64,000 nt of DNA from Paraspadella gotoi (Eukaryota; Chaetognatha), in the NCBI GenBank assembly GCA_051294375.1, contig CM119264.1, positions 9,050,764-9,114,763 of the forward strand, read 5' to 3'. Under the pieces are notes generated by a model, which had not been told where the DNA came from, ran no database searches, and worked only from the letters and a program-made list of their open reading frames with translations. Shown piece after piece: positions 27,701 through 39,183 of this stretch; position 1 is the stretch's first letter; each line of letters starts with the position of its first letter. Made by a program: the position numbers and the translations under genes.

Positions 27701-29190
27701 TCTCTTCAAATACTATTTTTTCAATTTCCTCTTTTCTTTCCCTGCGTCTGAGTTTTTGCTGACGAAATCAAAAAAGGAAAAAAGAAATAAAATGAAATAA
27801 AAACCGTCGAAGGTTTGAGAAAATTCGATACAGGGAGGAAGACGGCGCGACGAAGACGACCACATGACAACGACAACTATAAGGAGGAAAATCAAAATAT
27901 TTTACAAGGAAAACAGCAGAAATAATCAGAACGACGACGAAAGGAACAGGGCCTAAAAATGATGACAACAACGACGAGAAGAAAAGTCGAAGAAAAACAT
28001 CTTTTTTTTCGGCGAAAAATCACTGTGCATTATCGATTTAATGCTGAGGACGACGTATCAAAAAAAAAAGACCTTCTCTTTAACTTTTTTTAACTTTTCT
28101 TTTTCCCCCTCTGACTTTTTTCTCGTGCTCTTTTTAGAAAAATATTTTTTATTTCTTTATGGTTTCTCAAAACGAGAGAGTGCTGAAATTATACTCGAGA
28201 TCACTCGCACCTCCTCCTTCCATACGACGAGCAACCACTCTGGTCTCAAACTCCGTTCCGAACCAGATTTCAGATTTCCCAATTCTCTTACCAAATTTTG
28301 TCTCGTCAGGACGTCACTCGAAAACGTCGGCCGACATGATTCACTTCCCACTCGAAAGGCGGCGCTTAGTTTCGGGAGGCGCTTTCGTGAAAAGGGGCGC
28401 GCGCATAGGAAGTGCCGTGTGGTTTGGAAGGCCAAATAACAAAAGGAAATTTAAATTAAAAAAACAGGAAAATTTAATAAAAACGGCGTCGTTGATAAAA
28501 AAATAGTTTACTTAAATGAAATGGAGGAGATCGTCAAATTTAAAGAGGTAAAATAAAACGTTAAAAGACCATTCTTATTTTTTCAAAAAAAAGCAAAGAG
28601 AATTGTTTTTTTTCTTTGCCGAGATATTTTTTCTCTGTCAAAAGTTGAGAGGTAAACTCGTCAAATAAAAAGAACTTTTTCTCTCTCTCATTTTCTCTGT
28701 CTCTGTTTCGTATAGCCCGTAAGAGAAAAATTGAATTCAATTTTACGCCAGCAAACAATGGTTTTAAGGTAATATTTTATCGAAATTATATATTTCTATC
28801 TTTTCTAATAATTTTTTTTTGTTGAAAAAAAAAAACCAACCTATTTTTTCCTGTTCTCTTTGCTTAGTTTTAGAATCTTTTCATCTTTCTTATTCTCCTT
28901 TTCATTATTGTTTATTGTTTGTACACCTCCCCTCCCTTCTCTTTCAACTTCCTCTTCTCGCTCTCTCTCTCCCATGTTCCTTTATTACGCCCCCCATTGC
29001 TCCCCCCTGCGGAAATTAAATCCTCTCTCTTCCTCCTTTTTCTCTCGTTATCACGATTTCTCCGGGTTTCCATCCTTCCCCCCTCCTCCTCCTTCTCCTC
29101 ACTTTTCCATCCTTTTTCCCTCGTGCTTTTCACGTCCTTTCCTTTTTTTCTATTTTTTTTTCTCCTCCGTTTTCGTTCCTTTTGCTTTCC
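24425..29190. repeat. second copy of the 11.5-17.3 kb locus (noisy)
   Basis: Collinear with 11500-11740 and then 12798-17340, skipping the inverted half. It repeats the C-rich minisatellite, the roadblock-like exons, the (TCAA)n tract, repeat C, the (CT)n tract and the first part of segment Q. Indels are dense throughout. It ends abruptly at a CAGGCCGGCCGCGCCGG junction near 29190, where collinearity becomes very poor. Confidence 0.85.
25800..26534 (-). pseudogene. broken duplicate of the roadblock-like gene
   Basis: The second version of 13872-14797. The start ATG GCG GGC is at 26534, the ATISGHVMK exon is at about 26260-26150, and the exon matching the DP...LQFFRVRG stretch is at about 25985-25900. 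All exons carry extra or missing bases relative to the first version, so no frame survives. Called pseudogene for its broken state only; it is more likely an assembly duplicate than a biological one. Confidence 0.5.
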
Positions 29191-31600
29191 CAGGCCGGCC
29201 GCGCCGGACTTGCCGGTGACTAGTATTGCCTCAGTTTATTTCACGTATTCATTATATATCTTGAAATATAAACATGGCTGGTCTTGAGTAGATGAAAAAT
29301 AGGTAATGTTATGTAGAAAAAACAATTCACAAATCAATAGTAAGAAACGTTCTTTTCTTTTCTAAAAATCAAGCAGATGAGTTAACTTGGAAAAAGAGCA
29401 AATGTGTGAAAGCACTTCATCTTACCGAGTCAAGTTGAACAGATTATACATTTACCGGTGCCTGAATCTAACAGCGAATAATACGTACCTTCAAATCACG
29501 GTAAGTATTACACTGTCCATTATTTATATTAGCTGATAAGGGCAAAGAGAAAGAAATTATGTTTGAGTTTTAAGGAGGATGCGATTGCAGTGCAGAAGGA
29601 GAATACCCAAGCAGATGGAGACGGAATCTCGCGCGCAGCAGACGACATGCCCCGACATGCAGCAGAGCGAGTCAACCGAAAGAGGAGTGCATAACTCTGT
29701 CACTGGGACGTTCTATGCTGCACGACGCATGGCAGCGGGCATTACCGAATCGGACAGCGAGAGGGCGGATAGAGCGAGACGATCGAACATAAAGGGGATG
29801 AGACGTCGCAGAATGCGAGGTCGATCTTAGAGAGCAAGGTGATATACGTGCGAGGTGCTTATACGCCTAGTCAGATAATAGTAGTGAACTACCCAGAAAC
29901 AATGAATTTTGAAACACTAATAATTCGTTGAGAAAGACGAGACGTTAATTATCTATATATTATGCTTTAAAAGTATAAACTCTTATATTACTATACGTAG
30001 ATATTTAGAGTATACAAAGGCATTTATAAAACTATGTCTCAATCTCGTAAATAAGTTTATTGTTATAACTTTTAGCAAGCAAGATAAAAATTAACGTCCG
30101 ATTCTGAGAATAAAAGATTATCAGAGAAGAAAATATGAATAGTTTTACTGTAGAGAGCCCGAAGTAGAGATACCGAGATTTGAGAGACAGACGAGTAGTA
30201 AGAGAGAGAGCAAGGAAGGCAGAGGGTAAATGAAGATGGAAGTATTGCACAAACGAGTATTATGTAGTGGTATTTATTTCCATAAATAGCGGGAGGGACT
30301 GCCCGGCCCCAGGAGCCGTAAGCCGGGCACGAGAAGTCTGCTCTTTCTATATAACTGCTGCAGCCTCGGCACCTTACGCGCATCTCTCCAGCCCGTTTTG
30401 ACAAGTGCATCGAGCAAGGCATGATTCAGACCGCCAAAAAACAGAGAAAGCAGGTTCGCGTCTGGGCCTTTGTGAAAAATAGCACGGAAGGATAGCTGTT
30501 ATGAGAGCGGTTTGAATATAGAGTTAACACCCTCCTTACCAGATTTTGATCCGATCTGCATACCTTCCACATGGAGTACCACTGGGTAGTAAGTAAATTA
30601 CCCTATGATGTTTTTAATCAACGAACCCGGTTTTATTAAATTTCTGTGTCTGTGTAATTTAAAATGGTTCAGGTAGCTAGTAGAGTGTTATGCCACAGGA
30701 ACACCGGCGAAGACTTACTAGGGCAGCGACGCAGAGGATGTAGACCCAGGCTGGACCTACCCGAAAACTATGACGAGAGCACGGAGAGATACGACCGAAG
30801 ATGAGAAGAGAATAACGAAAAGAGCGGAGAGGATGAGTTTCAGGAGCGGCCGGTAATAAATTCGCATATTGTATCGTACTTGATCGCGAAGAAATTATGA
30901 GAGAGGAATGGAAAATCTGGAAAATATACAGGAAGAGTTAGAGAAGAACGGTAAGTTGAGACACGAGCTGAGAGACTACAGGTCTATAAGGAGAGAGATG
31001 CGAAGTGATCTGAAGTTAGGGTAGATATCGGCAGAATAAAGTGGGTTCGGTTGAAGGGAACCATAGATAGTAGAAATAAGAGAAAATAGGTTTAAAATGT
31101 AATCTAAGGAAGAAGAAGGAAAGTCGCAGGGAGGGGGGGGAAGAGAAGCGGTCCGAAAAATGAGAAAAATACGATAAGAGAACGTTGCGAGAAACAAGAA
31201 GGAAGATGGAAACACGAAATGGTTAGGAATGTGAGTGTAATCGAAGCTTCTAGTCAGTGGTCGTATCGGCACTATCAAGAATAGGTTTTTTGGTGTGCGA
31301 AAGAGATACAAGCTAAGGCATAAATGTTTCGCTTGGTGCTGTTTTTTTGCTCAGGCGCTATTCTGTTTCTGCGGTCATTGCAATTAGTCTGGCCCTCTTC
31401 AAATTGTTCCTTGTCTTAAAATTGGGTGGAGATTGTTCTGCATTTGGGGTTTAACTTACCAATATATCTTTATAAATCTATTGGGTATTTAAGATAATAA
31501 ATCGGAGTCGTCCTCTCGGCCTGCAGGAAGATAATTTTCTTTGACAATTGATTCTCGGGACCTACGCTTTAGGGTTATATTTTATTTATTTATTAAGATA
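29190..31600. repeat. severely corrupted copy of the 17.3-18.7 kb region
   Basis: Short islands of match to the first copy keep their order: CACTGGGACGTTCT.TGCTGCA near 29700 with 17585, then GAACGT.GAGAA and AATCGAAGCTTCTAGT near 31170-31255 with 18395-18480, then a GGCCCTCT.CAA.TTGTTCCTTGTC stretch near 31390 with 18565. Identity is far lower than elsewhere. A 72-residue-scale open frame on the minus strand at 30032-30250 has no support. Nothing here should be annotated as a gene. Confidence 0.55.
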
Positions 31601-32557
31601 TAAATACCTTTCCTCTTATCTGTCAGTTTTCCTTTCACTTCTTCGCCTTTTGAGGGGAAACATTAAAATGATACAAAGTGCCCATGGATAAAAAGTTTCT
31701 CGTCGATTGGTAAAAGCGGAGAGAAGGGGAGGAAGAAGGAGAGGAGGAGAAAGAGGCACACAACGTCTGGTGGAAAAGATGGAATTCAGACATCTCGGCG
31801 CCGAGAATGCAATTAGGGATAAAAGAAGAAGGAAGCCTTTGCCTGAATAAGAGATGTAGAGAGAGAGAGAGAGAGGAGAGAGAGGAGGAGAGAAGAGGGG
31901 AGAGAAAGGGAGAGAGAAGACGAAGAGAGGCGAGAGGAGAAGTGAGTAGCAATGAGATGGCGAGAGAAAGAAGGAGAGATGAGAGAGAGTGAGAGTCTGA
32001 TGAGGGCACTGCCGCGCATCTGGGGCCAAAGGGAGACTTAAGCCGTTTGTCGCGCATTTTCTGTTGAGGAATAAAGGAGAAGGGAGGAGAGAGGGGGTGG
32101 GAACGATGATGGCGATGGGTTATAAAGAATGAAAAAAATGTAATAATTGCGGTGAGTTTAAATATAGTTACTAGATAAAGCTACGTCTGACAATAACTTC
32201 AAAGTCCAAGAATTACTGCCAAGAAAACATATTTTAATTTTATATTATTTAATGATATTGTTACAAATACGATGGATTAGTATGCTCAATTTCACTTCAA
32301 AACGATTTTTAAAGAATATAAAAAGAGCAATCTGCTATTATAATAAAATTCATTAAATAGATACTACCCATTTGTCTCTTCAAGCTTACAGTCTATATTC
32401 TGAAATGTATCAGATTCCAAGTGCTATTTGTTTACAAAACCTTTTCTTTTAACTAAATTAGTTAATTCTTTGCATCAAGAGATGTGTCGCGTTCAATACA
32501 TATTTGACAAGAGGCGCTATACTAAAAATTTAAGAGGGGAGCCTAACTCAGTAAGGT
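31600..32557. repeat. third copy of the end of segment Q
   Basis: Collinear with 18690-19652, for example GAGGGGAAACATTAAAAATG, CATCTCGGCGCCGAGAATGCAA and CGCGCATCTGGGGCCAAAGG. Indels are frequent. It joins segment X directly at about 32557, which shows the true order Q-X. Confidence 0.8.
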
Positions 32558-33415
32558 GGTTACAAAATTGAATTAAGCACCTTCTCAAACGAAAATTTAG
32601 ACATTTTTAAAAAAATTTGAACAGACAAAAAATTTAATATTACTCCATACTACATATATTATTTTTGTAATATTTATTATAAATAGGAAGGCTAAAAATT
32701 TTTTAGGATTTTTTTTTATTTTAAGATCAGATTCAAGTAGCTTGCAAAAAGTTTTCTACACAAAGTATTATTCTTTTTTCGATATTTTGATCATAAGTGT
32801 GTGAAAAATATGAAAAACTATTAATCATCATCATCATCATCATCATCTTCGATAATTTTATTAATTTTCTTAATTTTGACCAAGAAAACATAAAATATTT
32901 TGAAGTTGTAGTTATATTTTTTATTTAATTTTTATGCTCTATCAGAATCCATCAAAAAGTTAAGATTGATTTAAAAATTTTTTTATCATTTTATAGTAAT
33001 ATTGTAATTTAATAGCAACAATAAAAGAATTAAAATCGAACTTTTTTAAAAAAATTATTTTTTTACCTAAAAGTAGACTTCAAGACTAAAGTTTTGAACC
33101 CCGCTATTGAATTTAATTCATAGTAGATTTCTAATTTAAGATAAAATATTTTTCACTCTCTCTTTTGTCTTTGAGATATTTAGTTAGTTCGATCGAAGAG
33201 AGAATGCGGACTTTTTCGATCGAATCCATTCGGAAAATCTGAATTCGGGAAAAATAACCATTTTAGTTGGATTATAAAAAGGGATCTCATTTGTATTCGC
33301 TGCCGAGTATAGCTTTTAACTTTAAGTTGTTACTGACGGACAGAAATGGATTAACGTTTTTCCAGAAAAAAAAAAATATAGTAAACCTGCCAAGGTTCCA
33401 ATTTTGACTCAATTT
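32558..33415. repeat. segment X, second copy
   Basis: Matches 23530-24424 nearly base for base, including the (ATC)n run and GATCGAATCCATTCGGAAAATCTGAATTC. It continues into a different neighbour (segment Y), so the two copies of X have different right flanks. Confidence 0.85.
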
Positions 33416-34300
33416 CCTCAACAAAATTAGGCTTCAAGGGGAAAATATACAGGGAGGTCCAGCTCTAATCGGACTAACTCAAGTGCTTACAGCACAAAGA
33501 AGATCCAACAGCAATTACTGTTTTTAAAGCTTTTTTCATAACATGTTGAAATTCTTCGCGCCGCTTCCTTACAAAATTTAAGGAAATTTTACTGAAAATC
33601 AAGATGAAGGTTAGTAACTTCTGACTTTTGACTGCCTAGTTTCTCCGACTGCAATCCCCTGATTAATAAAAATGTAGATACAGAAGCAGAATGTCCACGC
33701 ATCCCCTCTAGAACTGTCGACTTTCTGACAGCAACCAAGTGATAGAAATGACAACATTCCTAACGGGCGCGGTCCCAAAAGCATGTGCCGCCTTCTCTTC
33801 ATGGTTGCGAAGGTGAATCTTGTTAATTGATCATACAACCTACAACCATCATTACAACCTTTTACAAGTTATACCAATTTTCATTCAATTATCTTTTATT
33901 TACCCAAGCAAACAATTTTTTAGTCAGTTCCAAAAGAGCTGGACTCCTGTAAACTAAAGTTTCAATCAATTAACTCGATTTTAAATCTTTAAATAAATTT
34001 CCGCGTCCACTCCCTTAAAAAAAATTCATTCCAGGCAAACATTCCAATTTTTTTTTCCGTTAACATTTGAATAGAACGTTGGTGATGAAATCAGACGCTT
34101 TTGCCTGGTTCTTGATCTCGCCCGTGAAAAAAAATAACATCTTATTTACTTTTATAAACTAAATTTAAAATGACATCTAGAATTGTTGCAGCTGCTGATT
34201 ATCCCTAAAACTGGATTAGTACCGATCAAACCCCTTTTTTTGGCGTTGAGAAGATAACGAGTTTCATTGAGACAGTGAAAAACATTGGCTCTTATGACCA
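33416..34300 (-). CDS. segment Y, first copy: probable minus-strand 3' exons, product unknown
   Basis: On the minus strand a stretch reading HLVAVRKSTVLEGMRGHSA... and continuing ...LLIRGLQSEKLGSQKSE is followed by a TTACTAAC branch-point-like word, a CTTGATTTTCAG acceptor (about 33595) and an exon. That exon reads KISLNFVRKRREEFQHVMKK... and ends ...CCKHLS before TAG at about 33470. The donor of the first piece is not clear and no family is recognised. The whole block recurs at 34326-35205 with small indels that shift these frames. Confidence 0.3.
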
Positions 34301-34325
34301 NNNNNNNNNNNNNNNNNNNNNNNNN
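34301..34325. other. assembly gap (25 N)
   Basis: A fixed-size N run separating the two copies of segment Y. The same 25-N size recurs at 11742, 23590 and 53203, which suggests scaffolding placeholders. Confidence 0.99.
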
Positions 34326-35210
34326 CCTCAAACAAATTAGGCTTCAAGGGGAAAATATACAGGGAGGTCCAGCTCTAATGGACTAACTCCAAGTGCTTAC
34401 AGCACAAAGAAGATCCAACAGCAAATTACTGTTTTTAAAGCTTTTTTCATAACATGTTGAAATTCTTCGCGCCGCTTCCTTACAAAATTTAAGGAAATTT
34501 TACTGAAAATCAAAGAAAGGTTAGTAACTTCTGACTTTTGACTGCCTAGTTTCTCCGACTGCAATCCCCTGATTAATAAAAATGTAGGATACAGAAGCAG
34601 AATGTCCACGCATCCCTCTAGAACTGTCGACTTTCTGACAGCAACCATAGTGATAGAAATGACAACTTCCTAACGGGCGCGGTCCAAAGCAGCGCCTTCT
34701 CTTCATGGTGCGAAGGTGAATCTTGTTAATTGATCATTACAACCCTACAACTCAATTATCAACCTTTTACAAGTTATACCAATTTTCATTCAATTATTTT
34801 TTATTTACCCAAGCAAACAATTTTTTTTGTCAGTCAGTCCAAAAGAGCTGGACTCCTGTAAACTAAAGTTTCAATCAATTAACTCGATTTTAAATCTTTA
34901 AATAAATTTCCGCGTCCACTCCCTTAAAAAAAAAAGAATACTCATTCCAGGCAAACATTCCAATTTTTTTTTCCCGTTAACACTTTGATCAGAACGTGTA
35001 GAAGCAGATATTTTGACCTATTCTTGATATTCTTTTGGAGAAAAAAATAAATCTAACTAAAATAAATTTAAAATTGACATCTAGAATGCTGCAGCTTCAT
35101 TATCCTAAAACTGGATTAGTACCGAAGCAAACCCCTTTTTTTGGCGTTGAGAAGATAACGAGTTTCATTGAGACAGTGAAAACATTGGCTCCATTATAGA
35201 AAAAAAAAAA
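34326..35210. repeat. segment Y, second copy
   Basis: A repeat of 33416-34300 beginning CCTCAAACAAATTAGGCTTCAAGGGG. It ends in a poly-A and the ATTTAATGAGGGTATCTGAGCG sequence that also opens the second ENPP unit at 38818, so it leads into ENPP unit 1. Confidence 0.85.
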
Positions 35211-35563
35211 AAAGAAATTTAATGAGGGTATCTGAGCGTGAAACAAATTAAATATAAAACTTTAAGCCGAAATATTATAAATATTTTAATTTTTAAGCGT
35301 AAAGAAGCCCGCAGTCTCACCATCGATTCTAGGTTTTTCTTGTGTTATAACATCCGATCCAATTAAAAGCATTGAAAAGGATTTCTTTCCCTCGTTAAAG
35401 TTAAAAGCCGTAAAAACTACAGATTAAAAATAATTTGAATTAATTCAATTCGATCTGCATGTTTTTTTTTCAATTCATTATACATAATTAACACTAGCTG
35501 ATTCAATGCCTTTGTCCATTGATAAATGGAAACAGCTATTTTTTCGCAATCTCGCTTGGAAAA

Positions 35564-38500
35564 ATGATTTCAAATTTTTAGCGATTTTCGCTTTCTCATC
35601 TTCTTAGGCAAAACCCTGGCTTTTGACACGGGTGAACTATAATATCTTAATGTTCTCAACTTTTTTATTTGATAAACATTTTATTTGTAAAAAATTCTAA
35701 GCTAGATAGGACAATTTAAAAAGAATTTGTGTGCACATGTCATTTTTAAATACGTTATATTAATTTATTTTTATAATGCTAGCCGAAGGCGGCATGATTA
35801 TTAAAATTTACTAAAATAATTATGCGTAAAATTATTCATTTATAACTTATAATTTACTCCAACGTAACATTCAAAACTGCGATAATCCAATAATACAATA
35901 TAATACAATACAATATAATTTAAGGTCAATTCTTCTGCTTTCTTTCGACGGATTTCGCTTTCGATTATTTCAAAAAACTGGAATCGAACCTCACAAAATT
36001 TTCGACGGGGTGATCGCGAGGAGGGAGTCAAGACTTCGGGTGAGTATCACTTAGTTAGGTAGCGAGTAGTCAAGAGGCGAAACATGTTCGGAGTTTAATA
36101 GTTTTAGTTATAAATTGGATCTCGAAAAAAAAAAAACTTTTACGTATGTCTGATGATCAATTCTTTTCCATTTCAAAAAAATGAACGAGAGACTCTTCTT
36201 TTTCTCTTCTTCGTCAGACGGCGTCTTCCTCCGTTCGTGGACTAACACATTTCCGAGTCATACCTCGACATTCACTGGCCTTTACGTCGAGAGTCACGGC
36301 GTCGTTGGGATTATTTTTACGATCCCGAGTCTTACGAATCATTCAGGTATGAGAGAAGGAAATTGATTTGATATTTTGAAAATGGCTTCTGACTGATTGG
36401 GAGTTAAAATCGAAAAAAATGTAAATTGGTTCACCTTTGTAAAAAAAAAAAACAAACAATACATTTTGGTTTGATTCTTAAATATGTTCCGGCGATACCA
36501 CAACTTTTTTTAAATCAATGAATGAATGAATAAAAGAATGAATGTATGAATGATTGAACCAATTAATAAAAAAAAAATCAATCAATGAAATCATGAAATC
36601 AAGCAAATCATCCATCAAATCGATTTAGAGACGAAATAATAACTTTTAATGGTTGACAACAACGAGAATGTTTTTACATGAAAACGGATATATGTTTCGA
36701 CTAAATGTTAGACTTCGTTTTCACTGTTAAAGGCTAACAATTATCGAAACATGTCCGTTTTCATGTAAAAACCTTCTCGTTGTTGTCATTTATTAAAAAG
36801 TTAAGTCAATAGAAGTAAATAAAATTAAAAAAAAAGTGAAATATTGGCTTTCCAGCTACCGGCTCAAGACTTGATCCCAAGTGGTGGAACGGGGGCGAAC
36901 CCATTTGGGGTGACGGCGAGACGACACGGACTCAAATCCGCGACTTTACTTTTGGGTCGGAAGGGAAATAGAAATCAGAGATGGAGGCAAATCATTACAA
37001 GTTGTCATTGATATTGTAAGAGATTCATAGGTAGTGATATTGTACTGAATGGTGACCTTCCTATACTAAGTTTATTACAAAACAATGGACCGGGTCATCA
37101 TTATATCACAATTCCAAGAAGACTTGAGAAGAGCGTGAAATGTCGTTTGCTTGAATTATCAATGAAAAAGAATTTAAAAAAATGTTTTTTCTCTTTCTCT
37201 TTATTTTTCTCTTTGAGATGTACGATCCTCGAGTTCCCTTCGAGGATCGAAGTCGATCAGGGGATCAAGTGGTTGACGAGGTAAGTATTAATCGCCGGCC
37301 GAACGGCAAGACTGGAAAGATCTAGAATTTACCACACTTACCATACTTATTTTCCCTAACCAAGGAATCGATGTGGTCCTGCATCCTATCTTCAACGAGC
37401 CCGACTTTACAGGCCCACATGTACGGTCCTAATTCCCAGAGGCGTCGAGGCCAGTCTTAAGATGACACTTTTGGGTACGTTACACAAAACCACAAATCAT
37501 TAATAAATAATTAATTTTTTTTAAACGATCTGATTATATGATTCAAACTATCCATTCATTTTTACATTATAAAAAGTAAAAAGAAATTTTTAAAATTTAT
37601 CGAACTTATTCTTAATGATGTTGCGATCACTCTACCTCCCCTCAGGAGAAAGCATCCTGGAGGTTAGAGGCCAAGGGTCTCGATTCAAGTGTTAATCTCC
37701 TGTTGACGAGCGAACCAACGGAATGGTTGATATTTGGCCAATCAAACAATCTCTTTGCGCGAGCTACATCGACATGAGGTGGCTGGTGTCGACGTTTTTC
37801 TAATATTGGTTTAACAATCTATCTTGGCTGTATGGTTGATTGATTTGTTAATAAAATTTATTATTTTATAGTCTATGCAATAAAAAATTGATAATTGTCA
37901 GATGTTCCACTCTAGTAGACAGATAATCCTTCACTCTTTTTATTTTTAGCCAAATCCGCGTGGTCTTTTGGGGTCCGACAACGATGATTCGTTCAACTTC
38001 GCGCAAAGACACGCTGGAGGTGTTACAAGCCTCAAGACGGCGCAACCCCCCGATGAAGGTATTCATGAAGAAGCGATATTCCCGAGAGATGGCGTTATAA
38101 GGGACCAAACGAGAGATCAATGGATATTCTCGCCGTTGCAGACGAAAGTTGGTTCGTTTTGAAAACGATGTTTGAATAAGCCTACGAAATTGTAAAGTCA
38201 ATTGTTAGAAGATAGTCCAAGTGAGGAATATTGAGTCAAATATCTTGACTATTACTTATAAACTTGTATCTTTTCCTTTCTTTTCGTTGTTTATGTGAGA
38301 TTTGGTTCAAGTACAGCGAGAATCAAGGACCGAAAAACATGTCCAAAATAATTTATGGAAACCGTTGTTTTAATGGCAAAATAAATTCTCTGCTACTTTG
38401 TAACCAAATACTTATAAACTAAAATGACATTTATTCCGGCAGGTACATCGTTGACGAAGACAAAGGGTTTCCCGACAGACAAAGACTCAGGCCGAGCAAA

Positions 38501-38817
38501 GAAAGGAACTCACGGCTACGAATATGCCCTTTCTCCATGAGGGACATTTTTTTCGCCAAAAGGTTCGCGTTGCCTAATTGCATGCCTCATTTTCACGGGG
38601 AGGTACGTGTCAGCGACTGGCACCAAAAATTTCATTCTATTGCAGGTCCGGGCATCGCCTCAGGCAAGTGTCCCGAAGCTTCGACAGTGTTACTACTACA
38701 GCCTAATGTGTCGTCTGCTGGGGATTCCCCGCTGCCCCCAACAACGGCACGGTGGAGGTGGGTTCGGAACATCCCCTCAAAGACAGATTCGTCGCGGGTC
38801 TTCTGGGGAAGGGGGTG
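35564..38817 (+). pseudogene. ENPP-type phosphodiesterase, copy 1 (frame-broken)
   Basis: All ten exons of the ENPP gene described at 39184-42547 are present in order: signal peptide at 35564-35631, SFDGFR exon at about 35930-36045, catalytic TFPSH exon at about 36220-36348, WWNGGEP exon at about 36857, DPRVPFEDR exon at about 37220, a FTGHM-equivalent exon at about 37370, a SDHGM-equivalent exon at about 37650, and the C-terminal exons to 38817. Single-base gains and losses in most exons break the frame (the SDHGM exon reads ATSEPTEW because of an extra base). The C-terminal hydrophobic tail is cut off where the sequence fuses with the start of unit 2. Called pseudogene for its condition. 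The differences are mostly homopolymer indels, so an uncorrected duplicate of the same locus is the better explanation. Confidence 0.7.
36625..36800. repeat. foldback MITE-like element in ENPP copy 1
   Basis: Inverted arms TTTTAATGGTTGACAACAAC.. / ..GTTGTTGTCA..TTAAAA, with a central GTCGAAACAT / ATGTTTCGAC pairing. It is the same element as 40280-40472, with part of the right end deleted. Confidence 0.8.
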
Positions 38818-39183
38818 AAAAAAAAAAAAGAAAATTTAATGAGGGTATCTGAGCGTGAAACAAAATTAAATATAAAACTTTAAGCCGAAATAATTATAAA
38901 TATTTTAATTTTAAACGTAAAGAAGCCCGCAGTCTCACCATCGATTTCTAGTTTTTCTTGTGTTATAACATCCGAGTCCTAATTCAAAGCATTGAAAAGG
39001 ATTTCTTTCCCTCGTTAAAAGTTAAAAGCCGTAAAAACTACAGATTAAAAATAATTTGAATTAATTCAATTCGATCTGCATAATTTTTTTTCTCATTCAT
39101 TATACATAAATTAACACTAGTGATTCATGCCTTTGTCATTATAAATGGAAACAGCTTTTTTTTCGCAATCTCGCTTGGAAAAA

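Noticed and set aside
29579-29830. An 83-codon Arg/Ser/Met-rich ORF
   Set aside because: The region is a corrupted copy of the CpG island at 17.5 kb, which has no supported gene.
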